From Asterella californica (Eukaryota; Streptophyta; Marchantiopsida; Marchantiales; Aytoniaceae), in NCBI GenBank assembly GCA_036924285.1, contig JAYKYS010000001.1, positions 44,701,501 through 44,765,500 of the forward strand: a DNA stretch of 64,000 nucleotides, written 5' to 3'. Numbering within the stretch: the first letter of the stretch is position 1; every line of letters begins with the position of its first letter. Shown here piece by piece: positions 10,600 to 22,927 of this stretch. The notes under the pieces were generated by a model. The model had not been told where the DNA came from. It was given only the letters and a program-made list of their open reading frames with translations, and made no database searches. The position numbers and the translations under genes were made by a program.

Positions 10600-12480
10600 T
10601 CCGATTCGTCATTCTGCTTCACACATTTGATAAAATAAGACTACAAAAACAAAGACAAACGTGTAACGTAGAAGTAAGAATTATAGAAATAAAAATAAAA
10701 ATACCTTCTGATCAATAAAAACACCGTCAAGAGCTAAGATAACGAGCAATGTGTGTTAACACATTGCATAAACAATAACGTAGCAAGTAGCAAAAAAGCT
10801 AACTGAAACGACTACATCAACAATGATAAATCCATTAGCAATCGAACAAACATTTGAAAAATTAAGAATTCTCAGAGGCATCAGATCCAAAGATCCAAAC
10901 TTCTGCCTCTTAAGTTTAAAGTCGATCCGGACGGAGGACAATAACTTAACACGAAACTTCTACACTATGCGTAACAAATGTGTGAGTTGTAGCATAACAC
11001 GCAACGTCTACCGTATGCATAACACAACGATCAACAAGTTGACTATATGTACGTCACTCTGCTTCACAAGTTCGATAAAATAAAATTATAAAACAAAAAA
11101 TGAACATGTAAAGTAACGATAAGAATTACAAAATCTAATAAATCTAAACCATACAGACAAACCAATTCTGAAAGTTATCTTTGATTGTTTTGGAGGAGGA
11201 GGAAGCTCTGTAGGTGAAGGTGACCAATCATGCATAACATCTCTGATCAACTCATCTCTTGAAATTGGTTCTGCGAGTTGCATCTTTTCTCAAGTTCTAG
11301 TCAAACCATTAAAAATGTTATCATTCTCGATGGATTTATTATGTTTCTATCTCAAATGGTTGGCTAAGATTGTTTTTCTTTCAAACATCTTAGTACATCC
11401 AAGAACTTTGGAGATGTGTATATGGAAATCATTCTTTTTCTCCTTGTCGTTGAAATCAGACTCTCCGTTCCTCGAGAAGAAATGTATTAAGTCTCATTGA
11501 CGAAAATAAATATTTTTGTACTCGACAATGAAGCAACTGCGTCTATCAATAAAAGAACTGTCAGGAGCTAACGAGCAATGCGTAACACACTGCGTAAACA
11601 ATAGCATAATAAGTAACAAAATAAGTGATTGAAACGACTACGTCAACGATGATGCATCCATTAGCAATCGAACGAGCAATTGAGCAATTAAGATCTCTTA
11701 GAGGCACTAGATCCATCAGATCTAAACTTCTGGCTCCTAAATCTGAAGTAGATCCAGACAAGAGACAGTAGCTTAACACGGAGCGTCTACACTAGGTGCA
11801 ATAATATGCATGGAAAGTATCATAACACGGACCGTCTATCATATGCATAACACAACGAGCACCAGATTGACTACATGAACGATGACAATCAAACAAACAA
11901 CGTAACAATAGAATGTGCAATTGAATATTTAAGAATTCTCAGAGGCATCAGATTCATAAGACTGAAACATGCTTGGTTGATTTCTCGTCACACGAGAAAT
12001 AAAAAATGAGAGTAATGTGCAAAAGACATGGTGACAAATTTCAACGTCCGCTCCTTATTGTGTAAGAAGGAGCATACGCTAAAATGCTACACATTGCATT
12101 ATACAATATACGTAATAAGTTAAGCATGAACAATGACAATCGAACAACCAATTAAACGATTAAGAACTCTCAAAACACCTAATCCACTACCACTCATTCT
12201 CAAAGACACATCCAGTCTAAGCTCGCTTTTGGCTCCTAAGCCTGACACGAACGAATGAGAATTGAGCAAAGTAGGATTGGAAAGACAAATAAACTTCATA
12301 GTCAAACGAACAATTGAGCAACGTAATAATCGAAAGAAAAGAAAAAACAATCGGACGAACAATTGAAAAATTAAGCAATGTAAGAACAGGTTGAGCATGA
12401 ACTATGACAATCGAACGAGCAATTGAACAATTGAACTCTTAGAGAATCTTGAAGCAATTAAACTCTCATTAGAAGTCTGA
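10600..12480. repeat. Decayed tandem array with ~0.45-kb and ~0.83-kb spacing
   Basis: The block 10,700-11,045 recurs at 11,540-11,880 with the same order of landmarks: GAGCTAA..GAGCAATG, CATTAGCAATCGAAC, AGAGGCA.CAGATCCA, CTTAACACG, and GCATAACACAACGA. A second landmark, TCTGCTTCACA..TTGATAAAATAA, recurs at ~10,613 and ~11,059. Weaker unit pieces (GACAATCGAAC.A..AATT) follow at 12,130 and 12,405. No reading frame persists across units. It is probably the non-coding part of an older element. Confidence 0.75.
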
Positions 12481-13934
12481 AGCCGGTCTGAGATTCAACA
12501 AAGCAACGAACACACCGAACAGTAGCTGCACACTCACGAATCCATGAACGCATCAACCCCCAGTCGCGTGCTCATGAGAATGATCACGAAACATTTCAAG
12601 AGTGGCACAAGACAACAACGACAAACAATGCACGAACGCGATAAGAGATGAACTTATACTGAAGTCAGTTTAGGGTTTTGTATGACACGTCATAACACAA
12701 AGCGTAAGCAAACATATTAGGCTTTTCGTTATGGTATTCTTATGCTATCATTGTTTGCATATGGCGTATTTATAACGAACTACCAGCGCATCCAATTGCA
12801 GAACATGAAAACACGCGACGCAATGAATAGCCAACGGATGAAATGATCCCATCAAGCCTTACAAGAGAAAGAGGGATCCGAAGACCAAGCAATCAGCGTC
12901 TCGAAGAGAAGAAGAATAGCTAAGCCTCCTTATCAATAGCTCTAAGGTCGCTTATCGCTCCTAAAATATCACACACCGTAAATCAAAACTCCTGCATACA
13001 ACAGGTGTACATGAAGTAGCATCGTCTGCTGCAATTGCTCTCATGTGGATCGCGCTTGTTCAAGTTCTTTGTAGAGCAATGGAAACTCGCTGACTAAATT
13101 ACGTAGTGCAAAAAGAAAGAAAAAATGGTACCTCTAGCACCTCTCATGGTAAGCTTTGACACAATCTTCAGTAAAAATGTTGAACTCCGAGGTTGTCGAT
13201 ATATCTCCGAGGCTAGGAGGATGAAGCGATGTCTCTCTTGCATACTCATATACTTGATCATCTTCACTGCTGTCCTCACGTCTGCAGATCATCTTGAAGG
13301 ATGGGTGATCACTTTTGTCGTCATCGAGGCCCGTGTCGGATTCGTAACAACCACATATTCCATTGAGGTTTCCACATATTCCACTGAGATTTACTCCTCT
13401 CTCATCATGTACAGGTCAACTCTTACTAACCCTCCCGTCTGAAGGACATACCAACACTCTCTCCACATCACATAATCGTTCTCCCGTGCTATAGCAAACA
13501 TAACGTCTTTGATGACATCATAAGTAGTTATCCGCTCTCCACTGTGTGGACAACAAGCAAGGTATCGATCCGAGATGTCAAATGAGATATCACACTCATA
13601 GATAGAGTGCAGAAGCAACAAGCTAGACCAAACCTAAGCGAAATCTCATCGATGTAGAAAAGATAGTCAGTGCGAGTCGAAACGTTCTAATGTAAGGTCG
13701 AGCTATGAGTCAATAGTCTACGCCCTTGTCTGAATAAGAGCCGAGTCGAGCTCTAGTATCTCGTGAGAAGAAAAGATCAACAAAGAACGCATGAAGAACT
13801 TGCTGGAAATGATGTCCTTTCAGAGAGGAATGCAGTCCAAAAGATCCGTTGGTAGCCAAGGTATCAAATCGAGAGTGTATCTCATCTGCCTCAGGAGTCA
13901 AACTATATCTTGTCTCACGAAGACACATCTGTAG

Positions 13935-14486
13935 TCAGTAAGAACCATCCTCCACCTCTATCTCATAGCTCTCCAAAATAGACCTATCTCGTACGAAGAA
14001 ACGATAATAGAGCCAAGGTATTGAAAGAGCCCAACTACGCAAAAAATTTATCAAAGCAATCTCCTCCATAGATAATAAACCCACCTCGTCACATGATATC
14101 GACAATGATGTCCGCATATGTGCGAGAGGTCTTGTCACACACTCAAAGGTCCTCGGTCTTAAGATGTCACCAAAGACCTCCATGATCCTCCTATCAAACT
14201 CTCTAAGACGAGAGATGAACAAAAGAGATGAAAGTACTGTGCGGAACAAGTAATCCGGATGACGTTGAATGAAAGAGGAAATGATACTAAAGACAACATG
14301 CAGGTCTTCTAACCTAAGGAGATCCTCAATATGCAAAACGTCCTCCACCAGAGCAACATCTAAGAACCGGAAGATGAAGTTCTCTGCACCCACTAGTACT
14401 CCGAGGATACGTAAATCATCTCTAGGCGTAACAAATCTTTCTGAGAGTTGGAGGTCCGATGGAATACCTATGAGAGACCAAGTCAT
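13935..14486 (-). pseudogene. Reverse transcriptase thumb/C-terminal fragment
   Basis: The longest open piece of the minus-strand retrotransposon, 183 codons. It begins just after motif C (SIADDAHIVG, in another stretch ending near 14,580, with both aspartates present). It contains RDDLRILGVLVGAENFIF, LVEDVLHIEDL, and YLFRTVLSS, which recur around 38,280-38,500 in the plus-strand copy. Non-LTR elements of this broad type have a similar LG.P.G..... / LLRT pattern after the catalytic motif. It has no start of its own and is best read as an internal fragment. Confidence 0.7.
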
Positions 14487-14717
14487 GCACTTTTACACTT
14501 TCACTCTCATCCGTACCAAGGTCAATTGAGAGACGAGGTGATCAAAGACATCATAGACTTGGTCTGCCAGACCTACGATATGCGCGTCATCGGCTATAGA
14601 TGAAAAGACACAACCTGGAGCAAGGCGGTGAGCAAGAGAGCTCTAAAATGAGTTAAGACAAAGAGGGGTCCATCCAAAGTGTCTCTCTTACAACGGAGTT
14701 GATGATCGTAACCTCCT

Positions 14718-15005
14718 CTATCGAAAGACCGTGTTGATAATAAGATGAAAATGCAGAAATGCTATTAAAATATTTTCCACGTCCACTTGTAGGACAACCC
14801 AATCGAGATGGATATCCAAGAGAACCCTAATGTCGAAGGATACAGACTCAAGAACCTCCAAACATCGAAACTTCAAATTGATGTGGACAAAAAGTGATCC
14901 AGAAAAATATCTCGTTTGATTAACAATAGTATGACTAATAAGTCGTAAGAGAATCTCGTCGATGACTAGCGGTCGAATCTCTTCATCATCCTTCATCATG
15001 CTCAA
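14718..15005 (-). pseudogene. Reverse transcriptase fragment, early motifs and motif A
   Basis: An open stretch of 95 codons in the minus-strand retrotransposon. It contains KDDEEIRPLVIDEILLRL, the usual entry to the fingers region, and DWVVLQVDVEN, where the D of VDV sits at the position of the first catalytic aspartate (motif A). The frame stops soon after, at the place where the related + copy is also broken. The start is arbitrary: this is the inside of a larger former ORF, not a gene on its own. Confidence 0.7.
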
Positions 15006-16400
15006 AAGTCTAATTTCATCTAATACCTACGGTATAAAATGTGAAATATGTCTTTCAGCTACTGCTGCCACTACTTGAAAAAACTCTATGAAACCACTAA
15101 AGACGTTGTCTGTCTGAAAACAATCTCGTAAGTGCTCATAGACCATCCTAGACAAACCTCGAGAAGATAAACGTGGTGTACACAAAGGTCTTGAACCTCA
15201 AGTGGTGGGAGAATCACCTGATGAGGATGAACAAAACAACGAAGTGATCGTTTCTTCAATGAGACATGCCACTAACAAAAGATGCCATACTCTAACAACT
15301 CTACTGTACTCCCCAACTTGATCTAATATCCTACAACGACGTGTGCGAACGAAAGATGAGACGTCACGTGTAGAGGTAGACTCACTCTTACATCATGCAA
15401 CACGTACTGGTTCATCTTGTAAGACCATCCAATCACCAGCACAAAATCTCCGAAGATAGATTGTCATCTCTCGATGTCTCACTCTATCACCTCGAGTATA
15501 ACGGAGGCACCTTCGAGATAGTAAGAGGGCCGTCTTGTCCTTGATGTTCCATGCCAACATATCGTGAAGTAGATAGAATACATGCCTCACCTTGTCATGA
15601 AGAGCACGGGATAATTGATGAAACAAACGCAGACAATGAAAACTAGTCTCGAACAATCTCAGAATAGTGTCAGTGTAGACTCTTAACCACTCTTCACGAC
15701 TCTGGAAGAACTCCAGGAAGAAAGACTAACAATGTCATAATAACTATACGTGTAAACTTTTTTTCTCAGCTAACTTGGGCATCTCATGTGGTCCAATCAT
15801 AACTCTTGTGCGTCTTTCTTGCATGAGACTTTACGTCTTGCGAGATAAATAATTGATTGTACACCGAAGATGATGTATCTCGAATCAATCTCTATATCAT
15901 GGAAGAGATAATACCCATAACTAAAAAAAAAATGATATCCAACCAAACGATATTCGTAACAAAAGCATCTCAAAAATATTCTCAAATAAAAAACTCTAAT
16001 CTTCAAAAGATAAAAAACACACTATATGTAACAAGAAAACTCTCAAAACCTCTCAAAAATATTACACAAGACATTGTAATCCGAAAAAATCCAAAAGTAT
16101 TTAATACTCACTCATTTCTTTCCAGAATTTACGAATTCAAACCCAAAAAAACAAAAACAAAAAAATAAACAAATATATATAAAAAAATCTGCATTAACCC
16201 ACCCCCAACTCCACCCTCTCAACCTACACTCTCTTCCGTCCCCTCACACTCTTTCAGAACACAGAAAGAGCAGAACAGGTAGTGAACAGCGTTTGCGTTC
16301 TTCGTTGCGTAACATGCAGCGAATAGCTATCGCATCGGACGTTGCTTAATCTATACCGCACAGAGAATTACAACTATTAGGGTTTTTGTATGTGAGTTCT

Positions 16401-16621
16401 CAAGCTCGAGTAACTGACATCTGAGCACCAGCTACTCGCTTATCTTTTATTATTTGGTGGACGCAAGTCCTTACCGGTTGAGTTGGTGAAGGTGGTGGAT
16501 TTGGTAATATGACTACTGGCTGGCAGCTGTACTGAATCTTGACGAGATTCTCCAAATTTGATAACATGACAGGTATGTTTTATCGAACATAAGCCTCTTA
16601 CCTATAAGGAGTGTTATGGTA
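16401..16621 (+). repeat. Right copy of the ~220-bp direct repeat
   Basis: Partner of 9976-10190, same orientation. Translation gives LTSEHQLLAYLLLFGGRK, with a stop before it in this copy. The sequence before it (TTAGGGTTTTTGTATG, ~16,378) also resembles a spot at ~12,670, which suggests that the retrotransposon inserted inside the older element that these repeats belong to. Confidence 0.85.
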
Positions 16622-16697
16622 AAGTTTCATCTGCCTCTCGTCAAACCCCCGCCTTGTGTTCTTTTTAACTGAGAATGCTGAATGATCAAGTCCTGAT

Positions 16698-16781
16698 ACT
16701 CTGAAAGGCGGCATGGGGTATATTTCAACGTGGCTCCGTTTGTTTGGGATGTTCTTGGGCTTGCTTCCCGCCTTTCAGAGT
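16698..16781. repeat. 14-bp perfect inverted repeat with 56-bp spacer
   Basis: ACTCTGAAAGGCGG (16698-16711) and its exact reverse complement (16768-16781). It may be the ends of a very small fold-back element or a transcript hairpin. Nothing in the spacer is recognisable. Confidence 0.8.
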
Positions 16782-17288
16782 GAGGGAGAAAACATCTACC
16801 TAAGATTGCTCACATTTACTTGTCCTGTAGATCGTGAAGAGTCAAGTTAATCGCGAAGTAAGCAAGGGAGCATGTTTCGACATGTTTGAGTGAGCACCTT
16901 AGTCAGTTTCAGGAGATGAGCTGTGTTCTACGACACCTAGGTCTATCCAGATCTGATCAACCAAAAAACGTGGAACCCAGACTCTTGAAGAAGCCGGATT
17001 GCAGGTTCAGGAGATGCAGAAGGAGCCTAAGATCCAGGCGAACGCAGTGGATTCAGAAGATGGACGCTTCTCTGCAACCTCCTGTGTGTGCTCTTGTCAA
17101 ATCCAACGAGGGGACAAGACAAGTGCATGAAATGCTAGCCTCTTGTGGGTATCCTTTGTGGATTCATATCAGGTTGAATAGCAAGCTGCCCTTTTTTAAC
17201 AGAAGGAAGAAGTACACAAAATAGGTTGTTCTACGCTTACAACTTCTACGGAAAGTCAAAACAGATTATTTTCTGTGGCACTTTTCGT

Positions 17289-19812
17289 CTACTTCTTTGC
17301 AACTAGAACTCCCATCAATCCCCCTGCCAACTCGTAGTGAACAGCTTTGGAAAACCCTTCGTTGGTGGCTAATTGCTCTTGCTCAGCACCTACACAAGTA
17401 TTCACCACAAGCTCAAATCATAAACCTTTGGATGAAAAGAGCAACTAAAAAGAATACGAGACGGTAATATCAGGGTAAGAATTTGAGAAAGAACCCGCTG
17501 TAGGCAACGTACCTAAAGGGAAGCGAGATATGGAGGTTTTCAGATAAGCATACTCTTCTTGAACACCAAGATATGTTGCTACTGGTACCACTACGTTGTC
17601 CAACATGAAGTCCTGCGAAGGTTTCAGGCAACAAATGAGTTCGAGAAGATAGGGGAGAGTCTAGTTTCAACACACTCATCTTAGACTGTAAAGATGACAA
17701 GGAAATACTTACCTGCACTTGACTAGTCAACAGATCTGGGCTGCGGTTGAAATCGAGTACAGATGCGGTTCTGCCTGCGGGGTTTGAATAATATCCGAAG
17801 TTCTTAAACTGTTAGAAGACAGTTGAAGAATTTGAGATAGCTCCTCAAAGAGACTTGTTCTGACTAGTGTTGTCCCTTCTCATGAGAATGGAGATGCATA
17901 TTTCATGCATCACGACACCCGTGGTTCGGTGGGTTGAGAACCTGGCTTCAGCACGCGATGAATCTCGGCAAGGGCCTGAGAAATATTAGCCACATTCCGG
18001 AGACCGTATCCCATGGTAATAGCATCGAAGGTCGAATCGTCGAAAGGCAAAGAAAGAGCGTCCCCCTGGATCCACCTAAGCAAGTGTTTCAACATACGGA
18101 TATGTAAGTTGATCCGGGGGGGAATAACCAAAACAGACTCGAAATTTGGACCAGAATATGGAGTTGTGATGGAGTTGTGAAGTTCTGCTGAGAGCAAATA
18201 AATGACACATACTCAATATCTGCAGCAGTTGTCCGCAGAAAGTCTTCCTGTCGTTCGGCAGCAACTAAAAGTTGCTCCTTCGCGAAGTCAAGCCCAATTA
18301 CCTGACCAAAACAGACGATATTCGAGAATAATCTCAGGCGCCCGTGGGAGAAGACAAGAAGAGACCTTACTGACCTTCAGAACTGAATTCCTTCGCTCGC
18401 AGTGAATTACTGAGAGGAATTAATGCCCATGAAAACACGCATACCTTTCCTCTACTCCCAACCTTTCGCGCCAACAAAAATGACAAATCGCCACTCCCAC
18501 AGCAGATGTCCAGCACTGTTTCGCCAGCTTTGGCCCTGCAATGAAGTTCCCATCACCATGAAAAATTAAATGGAGAGAGAAAACGTGAGACTAGACCGAT
18601 GGGCTACGCGGAGAGGCCTGAATATCAAAAAATACAAACATTCATCCACGAAAATGGCAGTACGAAACAAGAACCAAACCCATAAATAGTGGTAACACTC
18701 AATAAATGAACCCCGTGAAGTACATAGTAAGTAGCGGGTAGGGGGGAATGTTTAGTATAGTGCAAATTACCAGAGATGGTACCCAAAGAAATGCAATGCA
18801 ATGTGGATGACATATATGAAATGCAGTGCAAGCAAATGTATGCGCCTTGATATCAGTATAGTTAGATATGCTCATTCCCAGTCACTGCGGTTCAAGCAAA
18901 AGGATGTAAAAGTTCGTTCAAACAAAGAGTACATACCCTGACCAGGACACGGCCATGCGTTTCCACACCCGATGTTGACCCAAGCTCAGCCAGTCATTCA
19001 ACTGCCACAGCCCCTAGCTTCTGTCAAGTACAGAAATTGACGACATCCACTGGTCACCTCCGGCTGAGAACTGATTGCTCTAATAAAAGGGAACTCCTGA
19101 AACTGCAGCTAAACTCTGACTGGAGCAATCAGTAGGGTGCCTGATCATTCTCTGTAGTAATCAGCTCGGCGCAGGATTCAGTATCTCATTCAGGACGAAA
19201 CCACTTACATTGTCATACATGGGCGCAATTTTGTTGAACAACTGCTGTCTCCTCAACACTTCGGCTTCATCTTCCACTACTACCGTTGTGCCCAACTTAG
19301 AAGTTTCGCTGGTGACGGCTTTGACTCGCCAGTCATAGTTTGAGCTTTGCTTGGTTACTGAAACTACGGAGAGGCGAATCAGGAAAGGACATCAAAAACC
19401 TTGTGACTTAGTTCCTAAAACTAAAAGTGAAACTCTACACAAATCTCGACACTGATCCACACCAGCAAGAGACAGCACATCGGAACCTCGTCACAGTCCC
19501 CGCAAAATCTGAATAACCTTCCACTAAATAAAATTTACTCTATGACTGCTGGAGAATCCCCACTTCACAAACTCGAAACAGAAGTTGCAAGACTCAAACA
19601 GGGAGCACCTCACCGATTTCCTTCTTAACCTGGTATGGCGAGCTCGCCCTACTTATCAACCGTCGCATCGTCAAAGTAGGCTCTTCATCCTTCGTTTCGG
19701 ATTTCAGGAACCCCCTGGAATCGGAGCTAAAGGAATCCCTGACAATGCATGATACACCAGCGGGACTGCGAAATGACGAGGGCCGAAAGACAATAGAGTG
19801 AGCAGCAGCCAT
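17289..19812 (-). CDS. MENG: Demethylphylloquinone methyltransferase, plastid-targeted
   Basis: Nine exons on the minus strand: 19614-19812, 19209-19357, 18937-19001, 18445-18535, 18213-18301, 17942-18075, 17713-17774, 17513-17612, 17289-17389 (TAG). All have GT-AG borders and matching phases, 990 nt, 329 aa. Residues 1 to about 70 are Ser/Arg-rich without acidic runs at the start, like a plastid transit peptide. The mature part is a UbiE/MenG class I methyltransferase: LFNKIAPMYDNLNDWLSLG, SAM motif VLDICCGSGDLSFL, VIGLDFAKEQL, GDALSLPFDDSTFDAITMGYG, HRVLKPG, VLDFNRS, and the C-terminal HYELAGGLMGVLVAKK. The enzyme methylates demethylphylloquinone with S-adenosylmethionine, the last methylation step to vitamin K1 used in photosystem I. 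ATG 19812 is the first ATG in frame; a GTG precedes it. No damage is seen. A fold-back element sits ~380 bp upstream of the start. Confidence 0.96.
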
Positions 19813-20189
19813 CACTGGAAAGAACGCAGTCTTGTCAAGTCGCTCGCGATTGCGAAGTCCCTCTGAAGGTTATAGCAGCGAATGTCAAACTTAGGCCCCA
19901 CGCGGCAATAATTCCATCCCCCGCGGGCGTCAGTTTAGTGCAATGGGTGTGGTTCGGATACCCGTACGCTTTGTACTCTCTAAACCTGTGGGCTGGTAGA
20001 AAACACCCGCGGGTGGACAAGGAGGTACTCTTGCAGTGGAATTGCGGGTTGTGCGTATAGCGATTTATCCAGATCTATATCCATTCTTCCTCGTTTCCGG
20101 GTTTTGACAGCGGCACAAACAGCGATAGACACAGCCGCTCGTTCCGCCGCTTCGTCACATAATCGTCTGTTAAATCCCGAATATGAGTA

Positions 20190-20650
20190 TAAAAACACAG
20201 TTATTAACTTGGTAAGTCTACTCGCCATAGTCGTAACTTGGTCGTGTTCCTTACTTTCTCTTCTCACTTGGTCGGGTCCATGAATGGTAGTATACAGTTA
20301 TGACTTTCATGTCAACAGTTATTGAACACGTAGAGGATTACGTGGATGACCGATGTGTTTCATAATTTAATTTCTGTGCAACATTTGCAATCTCTCGAAC
20401 ATGCTGAATAAAAAGTCGACCACCTTCGACTCGTGATTGCCAAATCAACTACACAAGTCTTTCAATTCAAAAGTTCTATCATTGCCAAGTCAACTACACA
20501 AACCGTCCAACTCAGAAGTTCTTTCAACGTGTCACTCAAAACTGTCTACTATCTGTCATGGGCCAGACCAAGAGAGAAGAGAAAGTGAAGAATCCGACCA
20601 AGTTACGACTATGGCGCATGGGGCTGAACAAGTTAATAACTGTATAAAAC
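20190..20650. repeat. Fold-back element: ~90-bp inverted arms, 281-bp loop
   Basis: The left arm, 20190-20279, read in reverse complement closely matches 20561-20650, sharing for example GACCAAGTTACGACTATGGC and AAGTTAATAACTGT, with scattered differences. The loop contains two 45-bp tandem units (20436-20480 and 20481-20525; shared ATTGCCAA.TCAACTACACAA). There is no transposase. Long inverted arms around a tandemly repeated loop fit a Foldback-like or MITE-like element. It lies in the 5' flank of MENG, so it may carry or disturb promoter signals. Confidence 0.85.
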
Positions 20651-20684
20651 ATAAAAGAGACTATACTTTTTTCTCTTAATGTGT

Positions 20685-20935
20685 TTTGATCCGAAGAAAA
20701 TATTTTCATTTTCTTTATGAAACCTCCGAATCTTCATGTTAACGTTTCTCTTTCAATATTCATTAATTTTTCTAGATAAATCATAACTTGTAAAGCGAGT
20801 GAATAGCTTTAAGTTGATTTTTATTTCAGATTCTAAGTTAGAATAAATACATAATCACCAAAATCATTTTTATATAACGGTTAAATTTCTGAGTTCTCTG
20901 AAAGTAAACTCGCAAAATAATTCTTATGGGTCACT
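20685..20935 (+). repeat. Dispersed repeat family E, copy 1
   Basis: Related to 55305-55535: shared landmarks are GAATCTTCA..TTAAC, AATCA.AACTT.TAAAGC, and near the end ATAACGGTTAAATTTCT followed by TTCTCTGAAAG. It is non-coding. The order is the same in both copies. Confidence 0.6.
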
Positions 20936-22904
20936 CGGAGTAATTCATACTCGGGACGGCAAAATATACTACATGATAATAATACATATCAACATATACC
21001 TGTGCTAACTTATAGCAAAAATCAAGCAAGAATATGCAGGAAGGTTCATTCGTGGGTAAATAGAAATCAAACCCAGAAATCGTTAGAAACAAGAGCATAT
21101 GCAAACTTTTAAACATTAGTAACCATTTAACCTCATGCATATTATTATGCATGATGTTTGGGTATTATATAATCGCCAAGAATGGTTTGGGTATAATTAT
21201 TGGCGAAAAACCTTGAGTATAAATCAAACTTAGATAAGAATAATTGTCTCTCATTTGTTCTACAGGAAGGACTTTATGTTTAAGTTAGGACATGTAGATA
21301 CGTGCAGGCATATCTACCGTCAGGTTTATTATTTTTTTAAGTCAGGTTTATTATTATAAGTGAAATGGATGCCACGAGTCAAAGAGTCGACCTTCGATTA
21401 GAAATCCATGTGTACCAGCTTCGCCTTTCGTAGGAAAATTATTTACATGGTACATTAGTTACATTTTGATGGGAACACATATGCATATTTTGTGAGTCTA
21501 TTTTATGACACCTTAGCTCGAGGTGAAATTTCATAAAGTTGTAAAACTATAAACACAAAATTAGTCTACTGAAAACAAAGTACATTTTAAAAGAATTAAA
21601 AAAACCAGTATGCGCAACTACACATCTTCAAAATAGTTTAAGTATTTATATTTAGATTCATTTTATTATTATGTTCGAGAATCAATCATTTTCTAAATAT
21701 AATCAAAAAGCTATTTTCTTCCCTTGTATTGTTAATAACAAAGTTGAGTTACACCTCGAGCAGTAGCGACACCAATTGCCACTACTTTTATGCTTGACAT
21801 CTTCTCATCTTGGTCAAGGATTGGAATTGGATGCATATTCGATTTACACTATTTATTTTCACCTAATTTTCATCAAACTATAGTACTCAAGCGTGTAATT
21901 ATAAAACTCAATATTCTTATAAGTTTTATTTTTAAACATTAATCTCAGCAAACAAAGTTGCCCGTCAATGGTTCACAGTTATACAAGATGCTACTCACCA
22001 GGTTCTATTCTCTATTGTTAAATAATCCCTCTTCTTGAACACCCCTTAATTATATGTGTGTTATCATCCGTAAAGGTATGGGTGCAGTGAGAGTTGGGTC
22101 TTTCATATGCTCCCCAAGGTAGGTATTTGTCAGAACTCAATAAGCAATTACTGTGTGTTAATTATATTCATATATATGCATAAATATTTTTGCTACATGA
22201 CGACTGGATGAACTAGTACAGACGGTTTCCTCTTACCATCTGTCAAAGGGCACTCGATATGGTTAAAAATGACTTTTTTTTTACCTTATATTACATATTA
22301 AACTGAAAATCGTATATTTATATCAGTTTTGAAGGTTTCAGATATCTTGGTCTTTCATGTATTTTCAATTTACAGCTTTTTTGTAACATAAGTCGGTTAT
22401 GGTTTAATGGTAAGAACTGTATCTACTCCCTCTTCATTGATATTTCCTACAGTAGTCACAATACTTCTTGATGATGTCTCCCTACAAAGATTGGAGTTAT
22501 GGAATGACTCATCTTTTCACCACGGATTTGAAGTCTGTCAGTACATATTTTATATCCATTATTCTGATTTTTTATACATTATAAGAATTTCAGATTTCTG
22601 GGAGTCAATGAATATTACAAAATATTGATTTCCAAAAAAACCCATTAGTGAAAACTCAATTGTTATTAACAATTGTTTTCCAAGATGTAAAACTGAGAGC
22701 ATGGTTTAGTTCTTTTGTTCATGCTTAAACAATTGTTAATATGTAGCATTTGCAAGTGTGCATCGAGATGATGGAATGTGTTGTTTTTACCTATACGTAA
22801 AGCACTATCAGGTTTGATTGCTCTCTTCCTTTGAGTAGTTATCATGAAGTCAAAACCTCTATAACATTATTTAGTTTAGATGTAATAATATGTTTATGAG
22901 ATTG

Positions 22905-22927
22905 TGAGATTACACAGTGTAATCTCA
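22905..22927. repeat. Perfect 11-bp-arm palindrome, 1-base loop
   Basis: TGAGATTACAC (22905-22915), then A, then its exact reverse complement (22917-22927). Similar GAGATTAC/AATCTCA strings recur to about 22,975. Confidence 0.9.

Larger units (their letters stand above)
12812..16269 (-). mobile_element. Non-LTR retrotransposon (LINE-like), degenerate near-full copy
   Basis: Read on the minus strand, it starts with a purine-rich leader near 16,269 (a 75-base stretch matching 35,750-35,830), then coding remnants, and ends at GTCGCG (12,814-12,819). The parts in order are an N-terminal segment (LRRFCAGDW, ~15,420), reverse transcriptase with IRPLVIDEILLRLISH and motif A WVVLQVDVEN (14,718-15,005), motif C SIADDAHIVG (~14,580), a C-terminal part (RDDLRILGVLVG, YLFRTVLSS), a Cys/His cluster (CCPHSGE..TTYDV, ~13,540), and a nuclease-like tail. 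Stops and frame changes are scattered through it. An 8-bp direct repeat (GCAGAACA) lies at 12798-12805 and 16270-16277, consistent with a target-site duplication. It matches the plus-strand copy at 35.7-39.9 kb almost end to end. Confidence 0.88.

Noticed and set aside
16886..17224. 112-codon plus-strand frame next to MENG
   Set aside because: Opposes the MENG 3' end, has no domain, and its basic composition is not distinctive.
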